Source: Pelagophyceae sp. CCMP2097
Taxonomy: Eukaryota > Sar > Pelagophyceae
DNA length: 24,573 nt
Reading direction: 5' to 3'
NCBI GenBank assembly: GCA_026770575.1
Contig: MU657168.1
Span: 581,550-606,122, forward strand
Part shown: positions 17,063 through 24,573 of the stretch, in pieces
Numbering within the stretch: position 1 is the first letter of the stretch
Layout: the number at the start of each line of letters is the position of its first letter
Program-made: the position numbers and the translations under genes
The notes under the pieces: model-generated
The model's input: only the letters and a program-made list of their open reading frames with translations
Database searches by the model: none
What the model was told of the DNA's origin: nothing

Positions 17063-18694
17063 ATGGAGTCCCCGGCGTGCGCGCAGCTCAAGCTCGACGC
17101 GGCAGCGCTGCAGGGCGTGCACCTGCGCGACCTCCTCAAGGACGGCGAGCGCAATGCCGCCCTCTGCGTCGAAGCCGAAGGCATCGTCTTCGACTTTGCG
17201 CGGCAAAAAGTCACCACCGAGACGGTCGCGCACCTGCTCCAGCTCGCGCGCGCGGCGGACCTGGAGGCCAAGCGAGACAGCATGTTCGCCGGTGACAAGA
17301 TCAATTTAACCGAGGACCGCGCCGTGTACCACGTCGCTTTGCGCGCGCCCAAGGGCTCGGCGCCCATGGTCGTCGACGGCGTGGACCAGGTGCCGTTGGT
17401 GCACGACGTCCTCGATCGCGTCAACGACTTCTCCGCAAGAGTCCGATCCGGCGAGTGGCGCGGCGCCACGGGCAAGGTGTTGAAGACGGTGGTGGCCATC
17501 GGCATCGGCGGGTCGTACCTCGGGCCCGAGTTTTTGTTTGAAGCGTTGAAGGCGGACCCGAAGTGCGCGGCGGCGGCAAAGGGCCGGACTTTAAAGTTCG
17601 TGGCCAACGTGGACCCCGTCGACTTTGCGCGGCAGACTGCGGACTTGGACGCGTCGGAGACGCTGGTGATTGTCGTGTCCAAGTCGTTCACGACAGCCGA
17701 AACGATGATGAACGCCGCTACTATCAAGACGTGGCTTTTAGCAAACATCCCCGACGCAACCGAGGCCGACGTCGTGCGGCAGCACGTCGCCGCCGTCTCC
17801 ACCAAGTTGGAGCTGACTTCGTTGTTTGGCATCGACGCGGCCAACGTCTTTGGCTTTTGGGACTACGTCGGAGGAAGGTTCTCAGTCCACTCCGCAGTCG
17901 GCATGTTGCCCCTCGCTCTCCAGTACGGCTTCGAGCCCATGCGGCAATTCCTCGCCGGCGCGCACGCCATGGATTTACACTTTAAGACGGCGCCGCTGGA
18001 GAAGAACCTCCCCGTGCTCCTCGGCCTCATGGGCCTCTATAACTCGACGTTCCTGGGTTTCGAGTGCAAGGCCATCCTGCCCTACGCGCAGGCGCTGCTG
18101 CGCTTCGCGGCGCACGTCCAGCAGCTGGACATGGAGTCCAACGGCAAGTCTGTGAAAATGGACGGCACGCCACTCACCCACGCCGCGGGCGAGGTCATCT
18201 TCGGCGAGCCAGGGACCAACGGCCAGCACTCCTTCTACCAGCTCATGCACCAGGGCCGCACCGTCCCCGCCGAGTTTATTGGGTTCGCGAAGTCGCAGGC
18301 GCCGCAGCACGTCAAGGGCTTGCCGATTTCGAATCATGATGAGCTCATGTCCAACTTCTTCGCGCAACCAGACGCGTTGGCCTGCGGCACCGCCGACGCG
18401 CCGGGCCACAAGGCCTTTGCCGGCGACCGGCCCTCGCTCTCCCTCCTCTTCGAAGACGTCTCTCCGTTCAGCATGGGCCAGCTGCTGGCGCTCTACGAGC
18501 ACCGCGTCTGCGTGCAGGGGTGGGTCTGGGGCATCAACTCGTTTGACCAGTGGGGCGTGCAGCTCGGCAAGGTCCTCGCGGGCCAGGTCAGCGTCCAGCT
18601 CGCAGCATCGCGCAACGCCGGCGCGCCCGTCGCCCCGACGTTCAACTCGTCCACCGCCGCGCTCCTCGAAAAGTATCTGGCCAAGTCCGCCTAG
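17063..18694 (+). CDS. GPI: Glucose-6-phosphate isomerase
   Basis: A single-exon gene of 543 aa, full length for the family. It interconverts glucose 6-phosphate and fructose 6-phosphate in glycolysis and gluconeogenesis. The sugar-phosphate-binding motifs are present: AIGIGGSYLGPEF (145-157), VVSKSFTTAETM (204-215) and FGFWDYVGGRFSVHSAVG (263-280, first family signature). Catalytic positions are intact: Glu358 in DMESNGK, His389 in TNGQHSF and Lys503 in WGVQLGK. In the second signature (GINSFDQWGVQLGK) residue 500 is Gln where Glu is nearly always found. No targeting peptide is visible, so a cytosolic location is likely. The ATG at 17063 is the first in frame. The lack of introns contrasts with most neighbours. 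It diverges from TIM22 and converges on the WW-domain gene. Confidence 0.96.
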   Translation: MESPACAQLKLDAAALQGVHLRDLLKDGERNAALCVEAEGIVFDFARQKVTTETVAHLLQLARAADLEAKRDSMFAGDKINLTEDRAVYHVALRAPKGSAPMVVDGVDQVPLVHDVLDRVNDFSARVRSGEWRGATGKVLKTVVAIGIGGSYLGPEFLFEALKADPKCAAAAKGRTLKFVANVDPVDFARQTADLDASETLVIVVSKSFTTAETMMNAATIKTWLLANIPDATEADVVRQHVAAVSTKLELTSLFGIDAANVFGFWDYVGGRFSVHSAVGMLPLALQYGFEPMRQFLAGAHAMDLHFKTAPLEKNLPVLLGLMGLYNSTFLGFECKAILPYAQALLRFAAHVQQLDMESNGKSVKMDGTPLTHAAGEVIFGEPGTNGQHSFYQLMHQGRTVPAEFIGFAKSQAPQHVKGLPISNHDELMSNFFAQPDALACGTADAPGHKAFAGDRPSLSLLFEDVSPFSMGQLLALYEHRVCVQGWVWGINSFDQWGVQLGKVLAGQVSVQLAASRNAGAPVAPTFNSSTAALLEKYLAKSA

Positions 18695-18935
18695 ACCGCC
18701 TAGACTGCCCGGGCCGAGCGGCCACTTCGCACCATAACCTCCAGCCCCACCCAGGGTGGATTTTAAGCAAGCAACCTCATGAGGAACGGTGACGAAGAGG
18801 CAGGCGAGGACTATTAGCGATCTCAGGCTCAGGTGGCGGCCTCGGGCTCGCCGCCGGGCTTGTGCGACGTTGTGCTTTGGCTATGCTGCGGACGAGTGGC
18901 AAAGCGTCGCCGGCAGTCAGAACCTTTGGAAAGTC

Positions 18936-19776
18936 TTAAAATGGATCCTCCAAGTAGAAGTCGTCACCGCGGCGCCTGGTCTGGGGCGACTGGTCGCCAA
19001 AGCGTCCGGTGGCGGCCCTCGGCGGTGGCTGCGGGCGCGCCGTTGCCGCCGCCGCCGTGGGCCTGGTCGCTGCGGGTCCGAGAGTGCCGCGTTGCGTCGT
19101 CGTTGTCGTCATCTTCGGACGGGGGCGCCGGCCTTATGTTGTCCTGGCGCGGCGGCGGCGATTGCGGCGCGGGCCGGTGCCACGTCGTCTCGCCGCGGTC
19201 CTTGTGGTGGTAATACTCGCGGCCGCGTTTCTGGTCGAGGTGCGACGTCCAACCGTTCGGTAGCGCGTCGTCGTCGTCCGGCACCGGCGGCGCGTGCGAG
19301 ACGTCCGACTGCCACTCGGGCTGCCGCGCCCGGGCCGGCTCGGGAGCGTGGTGCTCGCTCGAGGACGCGCCCCGACCGCCGTCGCCGTCGTCGTCGTCGC
19401 TGCCGTCGTCGCCGTTCCAGGGCGGTCGTTCGCGCGGGCGCTGCTGCGCCGCACCGGCGCGGCGCGGCCGGCGCGCGGCGGGCGGAGCGCCGGACTCGGT
19501 GGCGGCGGTCTGCGAGCGGCACGCGGCGTCGGGGCCGACCGCCGCGGGCGGCGCGCCTTGCGTGGTCTGCGCGCGCGAGGCGAGGCGCGACCGCATGGAG
19601 AGCTTGAGGTCCGAGAGGCCGGCGCTGGAGCTGGAGAGGCCGCCGCCCTCGGGCTCCAGCGACGGCCGCAGCGCCGCGGCGAGGCGCTGGGCCTGCGCGA
19701 AGCTAAGGCCACAATTCTTGACTGCGTGCAGCAAAGACTCGAAATGCTGGACGTCGACGCCGTGCGAAGTGCTCAT
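18936..19776 (-). CDS. WW-domain protein, largely disordered
   Basis: Proposed model: complement(join(18936..19062, 19121..19776)), 260 aa, with a 58-nt GT-AG intron. Without splicing the frame ends at 18964. I prefer the spliced form because it gives a sensible tail (GRFGDQSPQTRRRGDDFYLEDPF). The N-terminus (SHGVDVQHFESLLHAVKNCGLSFAQAQRLAAALRPSL) looks like a short helical domain. Residues 45-170 are low complexity with an acidic GDDGSDDDDGDGG tract. A single WW domain lies at about 172-203: LPNGWTSHLD..RGREYYHHKDRGETTWHRP, with the first Trp, the Tyr pair and the second Trp all present. WW domains bind proline-rich peptides, for example in splicing and transcription factors. An upstream in-frame ATG at 19857 would add 27 residues. 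No catalytic domain is seen. Confidence 0.65.
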
Positions 19777-19994
19777 TATAGCGCCGCCGAGCAGCGCCGA
19801 CGCGCGACGCGCCCCAAAGGCAGAGGCCCCCGCGGCGGAAAACGTGTGGTGAACCAAGCTTGGTGAGCCGCGCTGAGAAATTCGCGCTCGCCAAAACTGT
19901 TTTTAGGCGAGTTAAAGTGCACGCCGGCCCGTGCACTGGCATGGTGGCCATCGGGGCCGTGGGTGCCTCGGCTGCGTCGCCTTTTGGGGCGTGG

Positions 19995-21657
19995 TCAGGA
20001 CGGGATGAGCGAGTTCACACGCAAGTATCCGATGGCGTTGCCAAATCCGCAGCGCAGCGAGAACTCTTCCGTCTGCCGATCGCAGAGCTCGTAGAGGAGC
20101 TCCGTCGCAAACCTCTTCGAATGCTGCTCGAAGCTCGTCATGAGCCTAAAGCCGAAAGTCGCCAAACGCGAAGCGAGGCGCCGACAAGGGAGCGGCCGGG
20201 AGCACGCCGAGGGCCGAGGCTCTCCTTCTCCCTCGGACGCCGCGTGCAGACTGGAGGAGGAGGTTGCGGACGGTGTAGGGCGGGTTGTCGACGGGGTGGA
20301 TGCGGTCGCGGTCGTACGCGTCGCGGGCTGCCTTGGACGCCGCCGACGCGGTTCGATCCTTCGCGACGCGCGCCTGCCACACAGCGTCCGCCTCGGGCGG
20401 GAAGATAGAGTCCTTGACCGCCTTCTTCGCCGCCGCGCCGGCCTTGGCGACGCGGAGCAGCGCCTCGAGCGTCGGCACGAGCCTCGCATTGAAACCGTAA
20501 ACGCAGAGTCGCGGGCGCCTCATGCGGCGGCCTCACCTTAAAGTGGCGTCGTAGCCCTGAGCGTGCTCGACGACCGAGGTTCGGAGCTCGAGCTCGAGGA
20601 CGCGTACGAGGTGCTGCGCGACGCCGCGCTCGCCGAGCCACAGCGCGTAGCTCGACGGCGCGAACCTGCGCCGGCGAGTGTCCCGCGCCGTCGACCGTCC
20701 CGCGGCCAACGGCGGCCCTCGCGGCTTCGACGACGCCGCCTCGAGTGTGCGGACATGAGGAGCTTGACGGCATGGAGCTTTGTCTCGAACGCGAGCTTCT
20801 CCGTGTCCTGCCGGGTGATAATCTCGCTCAGCGCGAGGCCTGCCGCACGCCTCATCGACCGAGGCAATCTATGCCCCGCGAAGAAAGGGCCTCACCGAGG
20901 AGCGTGACGAAGTGCTCCGGTTCATCGGGGCTGAGCAGGAACTCCTTTTCTTCTTCCTCGCCCGATTCGTCGGCGTCTGCGGTTGCAGCGCGCTTCGCGG
21001 CGGCAACCGCGTAGCAGCAGCAGAGCACCTCCGTCGCGAGGCGCTCGCGGCGCGCGTCAAAGTTTCCGCGCGCGCACCACGCGAGCGTCGTCGAAAGCAC
21101 CTCGACGAGGCCGCCGCGGACGAGGTCGTCTACGGCTGTGGGGTCCGTCGCGGCGGCGGCGGCCATGTGCAAAATCTTCGCCGCGCCGACGTACACCGCG
21201 ACGGCGCGTTTCTCGCGCAGGTGCGCGAGCGCGGCTTGAGCGCCGCCTTGAGCGCAAAAGTCGCGCGCGAGGCCGCCGTCGCCGCGGGCCGACGCCGTCA
21301 AAGCGTTGGCGCAGCACGCCGTCGCCGGCGCTGCAAGCGCCGACAACTCCGGCCGCAGAGCCAGCCGCAGCGCCTCGCAGTATACCGCCGCCGCGCCGGG
21401 GAACGCCCCGTCCGACGCGCCCGACCTAAGGCCGCGACGACGCGGTCTAGCGCGCGGCCAAAGGCCCGGCGCGCAGCCAAAGGCCGGCGACTCAAGTTGC
21501 GGGGACGCTGCCAGGTGTACGCGATGGCGCCGCGCAGGCTCTCGAGCGCTGCCGTGGCAATCGCGAGGGCCGCCGCGTCCGCGGCGTCGTTGGTGAGCGC
21601 GCGCAGAGACTTAGCCAGAGCCCTTTCCGACTCGTCCGAAGCCCCGTGCGTATCCAT
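19995..21657 (-). CDS. RIC8/synembryn-like G-alpha chaperone and exchange factor
   Basis: Model: complement(join(19995..20145, 20252..20482, 20537..20665, 20755..20839, 20896..21425, 21521..21657)), 420 aa. Introns are 106, 54, 89, 56 and 95 nt, all GT-AG with matching phases. The product is helical throughout, like an armadillo-repeat fold: ALRPELSALAAPATACCANALTA, VGAAKILHMAAAA, LALSEIITRQDTEKLAFETKLHAVKLLM. The C-terminal part matches the RIC8 family: LVPTLEALLRVAKAG, then DSIFPPEAD, then PPYTVRNLLLQLMTSFEQHSKRF, then ATELLYELCDRQTEEF, then GFGNAIGYL, which parallels the family's GYGNAAGLL. RIC8 folds nascent G-alpha subunits and catalyses nucleotide exchange in the cytosol. The tail found after this motif in animals is missing; a further exon downstream of a GTGTGA donor inside GYLRV cannot be ruled out. 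Confidence 0.7.
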
Positions 21658-21827
21658 GGCGCCGCCGAAAACGAGCGACACGGCCGCAGGGCAATCGGAT
21701 CCCGGCGGCGGCGCCGCTCGAACGGCCCGGCGTGTCGACCAATTTCGAAATTTCGACAATTGTACAATGTTGTACCGTAGTAGGGAACCGCCTTACTTAA
21801 TACAATTTGTAGAGGGCTTCAGCACAA

Positions 21828-21864
21828 TTCAAAGTTGTACGAACCTTGCACTTGAAACCTGTAA
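21828..21864 (+). repeat. Left terminal inverted repeat
   Basis: A 37-bp segment identical to the reverse complement of 24537-24573. Bases immediately left of 21828 cannot be compared because the window ends at the matching point. Confidence 0.9.
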
Positions 21865-21918
21865 CTGAAAGTGCAAAGTTGTAACTGAAAGTGCAAAGTT
21901 GTATCTGCAAGTGCGACC
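21861..21918 (+). repeat. Subterminal tandem 20-mers
   Basis: GTAACTGAAAGTGCAAAGTT occurs twice in tandem (21861-21880, 21881-21900), followed by a degenerate third copy (21901-21918). A related copy with 16 of 20 matches lies at 24461-24480 near the other end, in the same orientation. These are probable transposase-binding sites. Confidence 0.75.
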
Positions 21919-21945
21919 AATCCGTTATTTTGTCGAACGTCTCGA

Positions 21946-23354
21946 ATGAGTGCACATACCGGCGTGGACTCGGAGGCGCTGGCACGCTCCTGAGCACCAC
22001 GGTGCTAGCCTTAGAGCCCGGTGATGGAGGGTCCCGCCGTGGCTCTCCTCGGACTTCAGTTTACGGCAAGTCGCTTCGGCAAAAGGTCGCATGGGCGGCG
22101 GTCTACAACGAGCTGCACGAGCAGCGACGGTCGAGGCTCGAGCGTGCGAGGCTGCAAAAGTGGTGGGACCGTGGGATGAATAAGAGAGCGCCAGTGCTCG
22201 AGAGCGGCAACGGCGCCGACAAGGGCGGCATGCGGTATGGCGCCGCGTCTGGCCGGGGGCTATGCGCCCGGGCCGCAGCCGCGCGCACGCGCGCCCGCGC
22301 GCCCAGAGGCGGCCGGCGCGGGCGCCCTGGGCCCGCGCCATTCCGTCACTTCCACTTTAGGTACGGCGCCGAGTCGAACTACGGCGAGCTGCTGACGCCG
22401 CGCATGTCTGCCATGGAGTTCTACTACCACTTCCGCTTCGCGCGCGAGCACATTCCGCGCCTCGTCAAGGCGCTGAAGATGCCCGAATTCGTGCGTACGG
22501 CGGGTCGCTGCTGCCTGAGCGGCGAGGAGGCGCTCCTCCTGTTCCTGAAGCGCCTGTCGTACCCCGACCGCCTGGTCGGCCTCGTTCGTTTTTTCAGCCG
22601 GAGCACCGGCTGGATCTCCGAGATGTTCGACGCGGTGCGCCGCCACCTGGACGGCCTGACGGACAAGATGATGTTCGACTTGGACTGGGAGCGCATCAAG
22701 CCTCTCGCGCCGCGCTTCGCCCACCGTGTGCACGTCAAGGGCATGCCGCTGCCCCACGTGCCCTGGTTCGTCGACGGCGTCTTCGTCTCGTGCTGCCGTC
22801 CCTCCGATCCCGTCGTGGGCTATCGGAGCGTGCGGCAGCGCTGCGTGTACAACGGCTCGAAACGGCAACACGGCCTGATGTACCAGGGCCTCGTCACGCC
22901 GGACGGCATCATCGTCGAGATGTGGGGGCCGTTCCAGGGCCGCATCAACGACAAGAAGATGCTGCGCAAGTCCAAGCTCCTCGGCCGCCTTTGGAAGAAG
23001 TGCCGCGACCGCTGGTGCGCCTTTGGCGACCGTGGCTACGCCGCTGGTCATCCGTCCCTGCACGTCCCGTTCATCGGCGTGCAAGGGCGCGTCGAGCCGG
23101 GCCGCACCTACAACATGCGCTGCGCGCGGACCCGCATCTGCGTCGAGTGGTGTTTCGGCAAGGTCAAGACTCTGTTCGCCTTCGTCGACTTCAAGAAGAA
23201 CCAAAAGCTGTACCTGCAGCCGATCGGGTCGTACTGGCACGCGGCGGTGCTCCTCACGAATTGCCACTCGTGCCTGTACGGCAACCAGACCGCCCAGTTT
23301 TTCGGCTGCCCCACGCCCGACCTCGAAGTCTACTTGAAACCCGCGTATGCTTAA
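21946..23354 (+). CDS. Harbinger-type DDE transposase (DDE_Tnp_4 family)
   Basis: The catalytic domain is unmistakable: PWFVDGVFVSCCRPSD (first Asp at 22773-22775), YNGSKRQHGLMYQGLVTPDGI, MWGPFQGRINDKKML, CAFGDRGYA (second Asp at 23028-23030) and ICVEWCFGKVKTLFAFVDF (Glu at 23145-23147). D-D spacing is 85 residues and D-E spacing 39. The N-terminal part (SLRQKVAWAAVYNEL.. and YYHFRFAREHIPRLVKALKMP) matches the helical region before HARBI1-like catalytic domains. It acts in the nucleus, cutting at terminal repeats and reinserting at a short target site. The reading frame is open from 21891, but its first ATG is at 22176. Because the sequence from about 22066 is protein-like, I suggest a tiny first exon (ATG at 21946, intron 21950-22059). 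No internal stop or frameshift breaks the catalytic domain. Confidence 0.85.
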
Positions 23355-23669
23355 TAACGTACTCGGTTCTCTGGACTCCTCTCTCGACCTGCCGGACCGT
23401 GGACAGCACGCTCTGGAACCATTTGGAAACATTTGGAATAAAGTCTCCTCGTCACAAAGGGCCCCTGCAAACAAGACCTTCATTCGACGAGGCTCGTGAA
23501 AAAGGGAATTCTTTAAAGGACGGGCCGGAACGCGGGCAGCGTCATCCGATGTACCGGGCCCTTGGATCGGGCACCTCGACAGAGGCCCGGGTCCCTCGAC
23601 TGGGCCGGGACGTGCACCTGGGCCCTTTCCAGGAGCCGGAGACCGGATGCAACAGGTCCATCGACCTGA
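23355..23669. other. Internal transposon spacer between convergent genes
   Basis: This 315-bp stretch separates the stop codons of the transposase and the SHOCT gene. It carries AATAAA at 23437-23442 on the plus strand, suitably placed as a polyadenylation signal for the transposase. It also has a duplicated CATTTGGAA just before, and GGGCCC-rich sequence around 23550-23630. No gene is seen. Confidence 0.5.
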
Positions 23670-24153
23670 TCACAGTTCCTCCAGGAGCTGCGCCTCCTTC
23701 TTGTCGTAGACGGCCTTTGAGATGGTGCCGTCGTCGTAGATGGCCTTGAGCTTCTTGAGGCGTTCCGTCACGGACCCGGCCATCGACGACTGCAGGAGCT
23801 TGGCGAACATGTCGTGCGTCTTCGCGGACTGAACGTCGCGGCGCTCTTCGCGCTCGATGGCGGCCTTGGCCTCGAGCTCCAGTCGCACGCCCTCGGCCTT
23901 GGCGCGCGCTGCGTCGGCGTCTTGCTGAGCAGTCAGCCGCTTTTCAGCCTGCTCTTGGACCGCCACGCGCCTAGCGTCGAGTTCGAGATTCTTCCACGAA
24001 GCGGCGGACCACCACGCACGCACCTTGCGTCGAGTTCGACCTGCTTGGCCCGTATGGCGCGACGTTATCGCCGCACACGAGCGGGCCCCGCACAGCCCCG
24101 GGCTTGTACGGCCCATAGACGGGGTTGCGCTCGCACGCGTCGATGGCCGCCAT
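23670..24153 (-). CDS. Coiled-coil protein with C-terminal SHOCT domain, transposon second gene (5' end uncertain)
   Basis: The solid part is 23670-23960: a charged helix (VQEQAEKRLTAQQDADAARAKAEG..LELEAKAAIEREERRD) followed by a last 30 residues that fit the SHOCT domain: LKKLKAIYDDGTISKAVYDKKE, then AQLLEEL. Upstream, another frame encodes sensible sequence (GPAKWNASNHEQRMAAIDACERNPVYGPYKPGA), so one or two short introns between about 23965 and 24100 are needed. A plausible junction set uses donors GTGCGG and GTGCGT and acceptors GCAG and CTAG. ATG 24153 is the first in this frame; an earlier exon (MAGSRQ at about 24392) is possible. SHOCT is a small oligomerisation-type domain, mostly bacterial and of poorly known role. 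Position inside the inverted repeats suggests an accessory transposition protein, in place of the usual Myb/SANT-like second protein. Function unproven. Confidence 0.6.
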
Positions 24154-24536
24154 CCTCTGCTCGTGATTGCTCGCGTTCCACTTCGCCGGCCCGATGGCCG
24201 CCTGCGCCTCGTCGGGCGCGCCCTCGCCGCGCGCCGGCGAGGTGTCCGCCTGCGTCGCACCTCAGGCCCAGGCACCGAAGGACGGAGGGCTCCCCCGGGG
24301 CTCATAGAAGCCCATCTTCCGGGAAAATGGAAAGTCGGCCTCACCGATTGCTCTTCCTCCCGCGCCGCAGCTTGCCGGGACCCTGCCATGCGTGCAGTGG
24401 GCCGAACACGAAAGTCGTACCCAGGTACAGCTTTGCTATTTGGTCCTTCCCGCCAAAGTCGTAACTGCAAGTGCAAGGCCCGTTGAACGATCACGAGGAG
24501 ATAGAGTTTCACAATTACATACACTGCATTTGTCAT
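24154..24536. other. Right subterminal region of the transposon
   Basis: This stretch holds the possible first exon(s) of the SHOCT gene and the right-end copy of the subterminal repeat (24461-24480). One minus frame carries a sensible peptide (ADTSPARGEGAPDEAQAAIG) at about 24180-24265, but an in-frame TGA just upstream prevents a simple extension to the ATG at about 24349. That indicates splicing or decay. Confidence 0.4.
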
Positions 24537-24573
24537 TTACAGGTTTCAAGTGCAAGGTTCGTACAACTTTGAA
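24537..24573 (-). repeat. Right terminal inverted repeat (reaches window edge)
   Basis: The mirror image of 21828-21864 with no mismatch over 37 bp. Confidence 0.9.

Larger units (their letters stand above)
21828..24573. mobile_element. PIF/Harbinger-type DNA transposon, right end cut by the window
   Basis: A perfect inverted repeat of at least 37 bp bounds the region: 21828-21864, beginning TTCAAAGTTGTACGAACC, equals the reverse complement of 24537-24573, the last bases of the window. The inverted repeat may be longer because the right side is cut, and the target duplication cannot be read. Inside are a DDE_Tnp_4-type transposase on the plus strand and a coiled-coil/SHOCT gene on the minus strand, arranged tail to tail as in two-gene Harbinger elements. 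Left subterminal 20-mers are in tandem and a related copy lies at the right end. The intact transposase and perfect termini suggest recent activity. Confidence 0.85.

Noticed and set aside
17063..18694. Possibility that intronless GPI is a recent bacterial transfer
   Set aside because: The absence of introns alone is weak evidence; base composition matches neighbours, and two other single-exon genes occur in the window.
22260..23483. 407-codon minus-strand open frame
   Set aside because: It is antisense to the DDE transposase, whose catalytic residues are all in the plus frame.

Overview
The window is a gene-dense stretch of a very GC-rich nuclear genome from a small eukaryotic alga. I infer a stramenopile with a secondary red plastid, most like a pelagophyte such as Aureococcus. 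Three observations support this. Genes carry short spliceosomal introns (about 41-159 nt) with donors often GTGCGY or GTGAGY. Two predicted proteins start with a signal peptide followed by an 'AFAP'-type cleavage context typical of heterokont plastid import. The gene set is eukaryotic (TIM22, signal peptidase SPC25/SPCS2, RIC8, PTEN/tensin). I rebuilt 11 multi-exon models by hand from reading frame and splice signals. No transcript evidence was available, so exon borders are predictions.

Layout, left to right. 1-582: no gene, with an AT-rich repeat island. 583-1816 (+): unknown Pro/Arg-rich protein. 2028-2852 (-): MOSC-domain protein. 3163-4512 (+): 2-oxoglutarate/Fe(II) prolyl-hydroxylase-like enzyme. 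4528-5891 (-): WD40 protein with plastid-type presequence, tail to tail with the hydroxylase. 6014-6971 (-): unknown membrane protein. 7305-7945 (+): small unknown protein. 8357-9711 (-): secreted GH27 alpha-galactosidase. 9856-10725 (+): signal peptidase subunit SPCS2. 10997-13270 (+): PTEN/tensin-type phosphatase. 13458-14779 (-): plastid-type ATP sulfurylase. 14964-15402: hAT-type MITE. 15700-16558 (-): TIM22. 16559-17062: divergent intergenic region with stacked palindromes. 17063-18694 (+): glucose-6-phosphate isomerase. 18936-19776 (-): WW-domain protein. 19995-21657 (-): RIC8/synembryn-like protein. 21828 to the window end: a PIF/Harbinger-type DNA transposon with a DDE transposase and, on the other strand, a coiled-coil/SHOCT protein.

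The genes are unrelated housekeeping functions: sulfate activation, sugar-phosphate isomerisation, galactoside hydrolysis, mitochondrial and ER protein handling, and phosphoinositide and G-protein signalling. They are packed as alternating convergent and divergent neighbours, not as a pathway cluster. The least ordinary parts are the right-hand transposon with its SHOCT-domain second gene, the MITE beside the ATP sulfurylase promoter, the palindrome stack in the TIM22/GPI divergent region, two GC-AG introns supported by protein-family alignment, and a WD40 protein apparently sent to the plastid.
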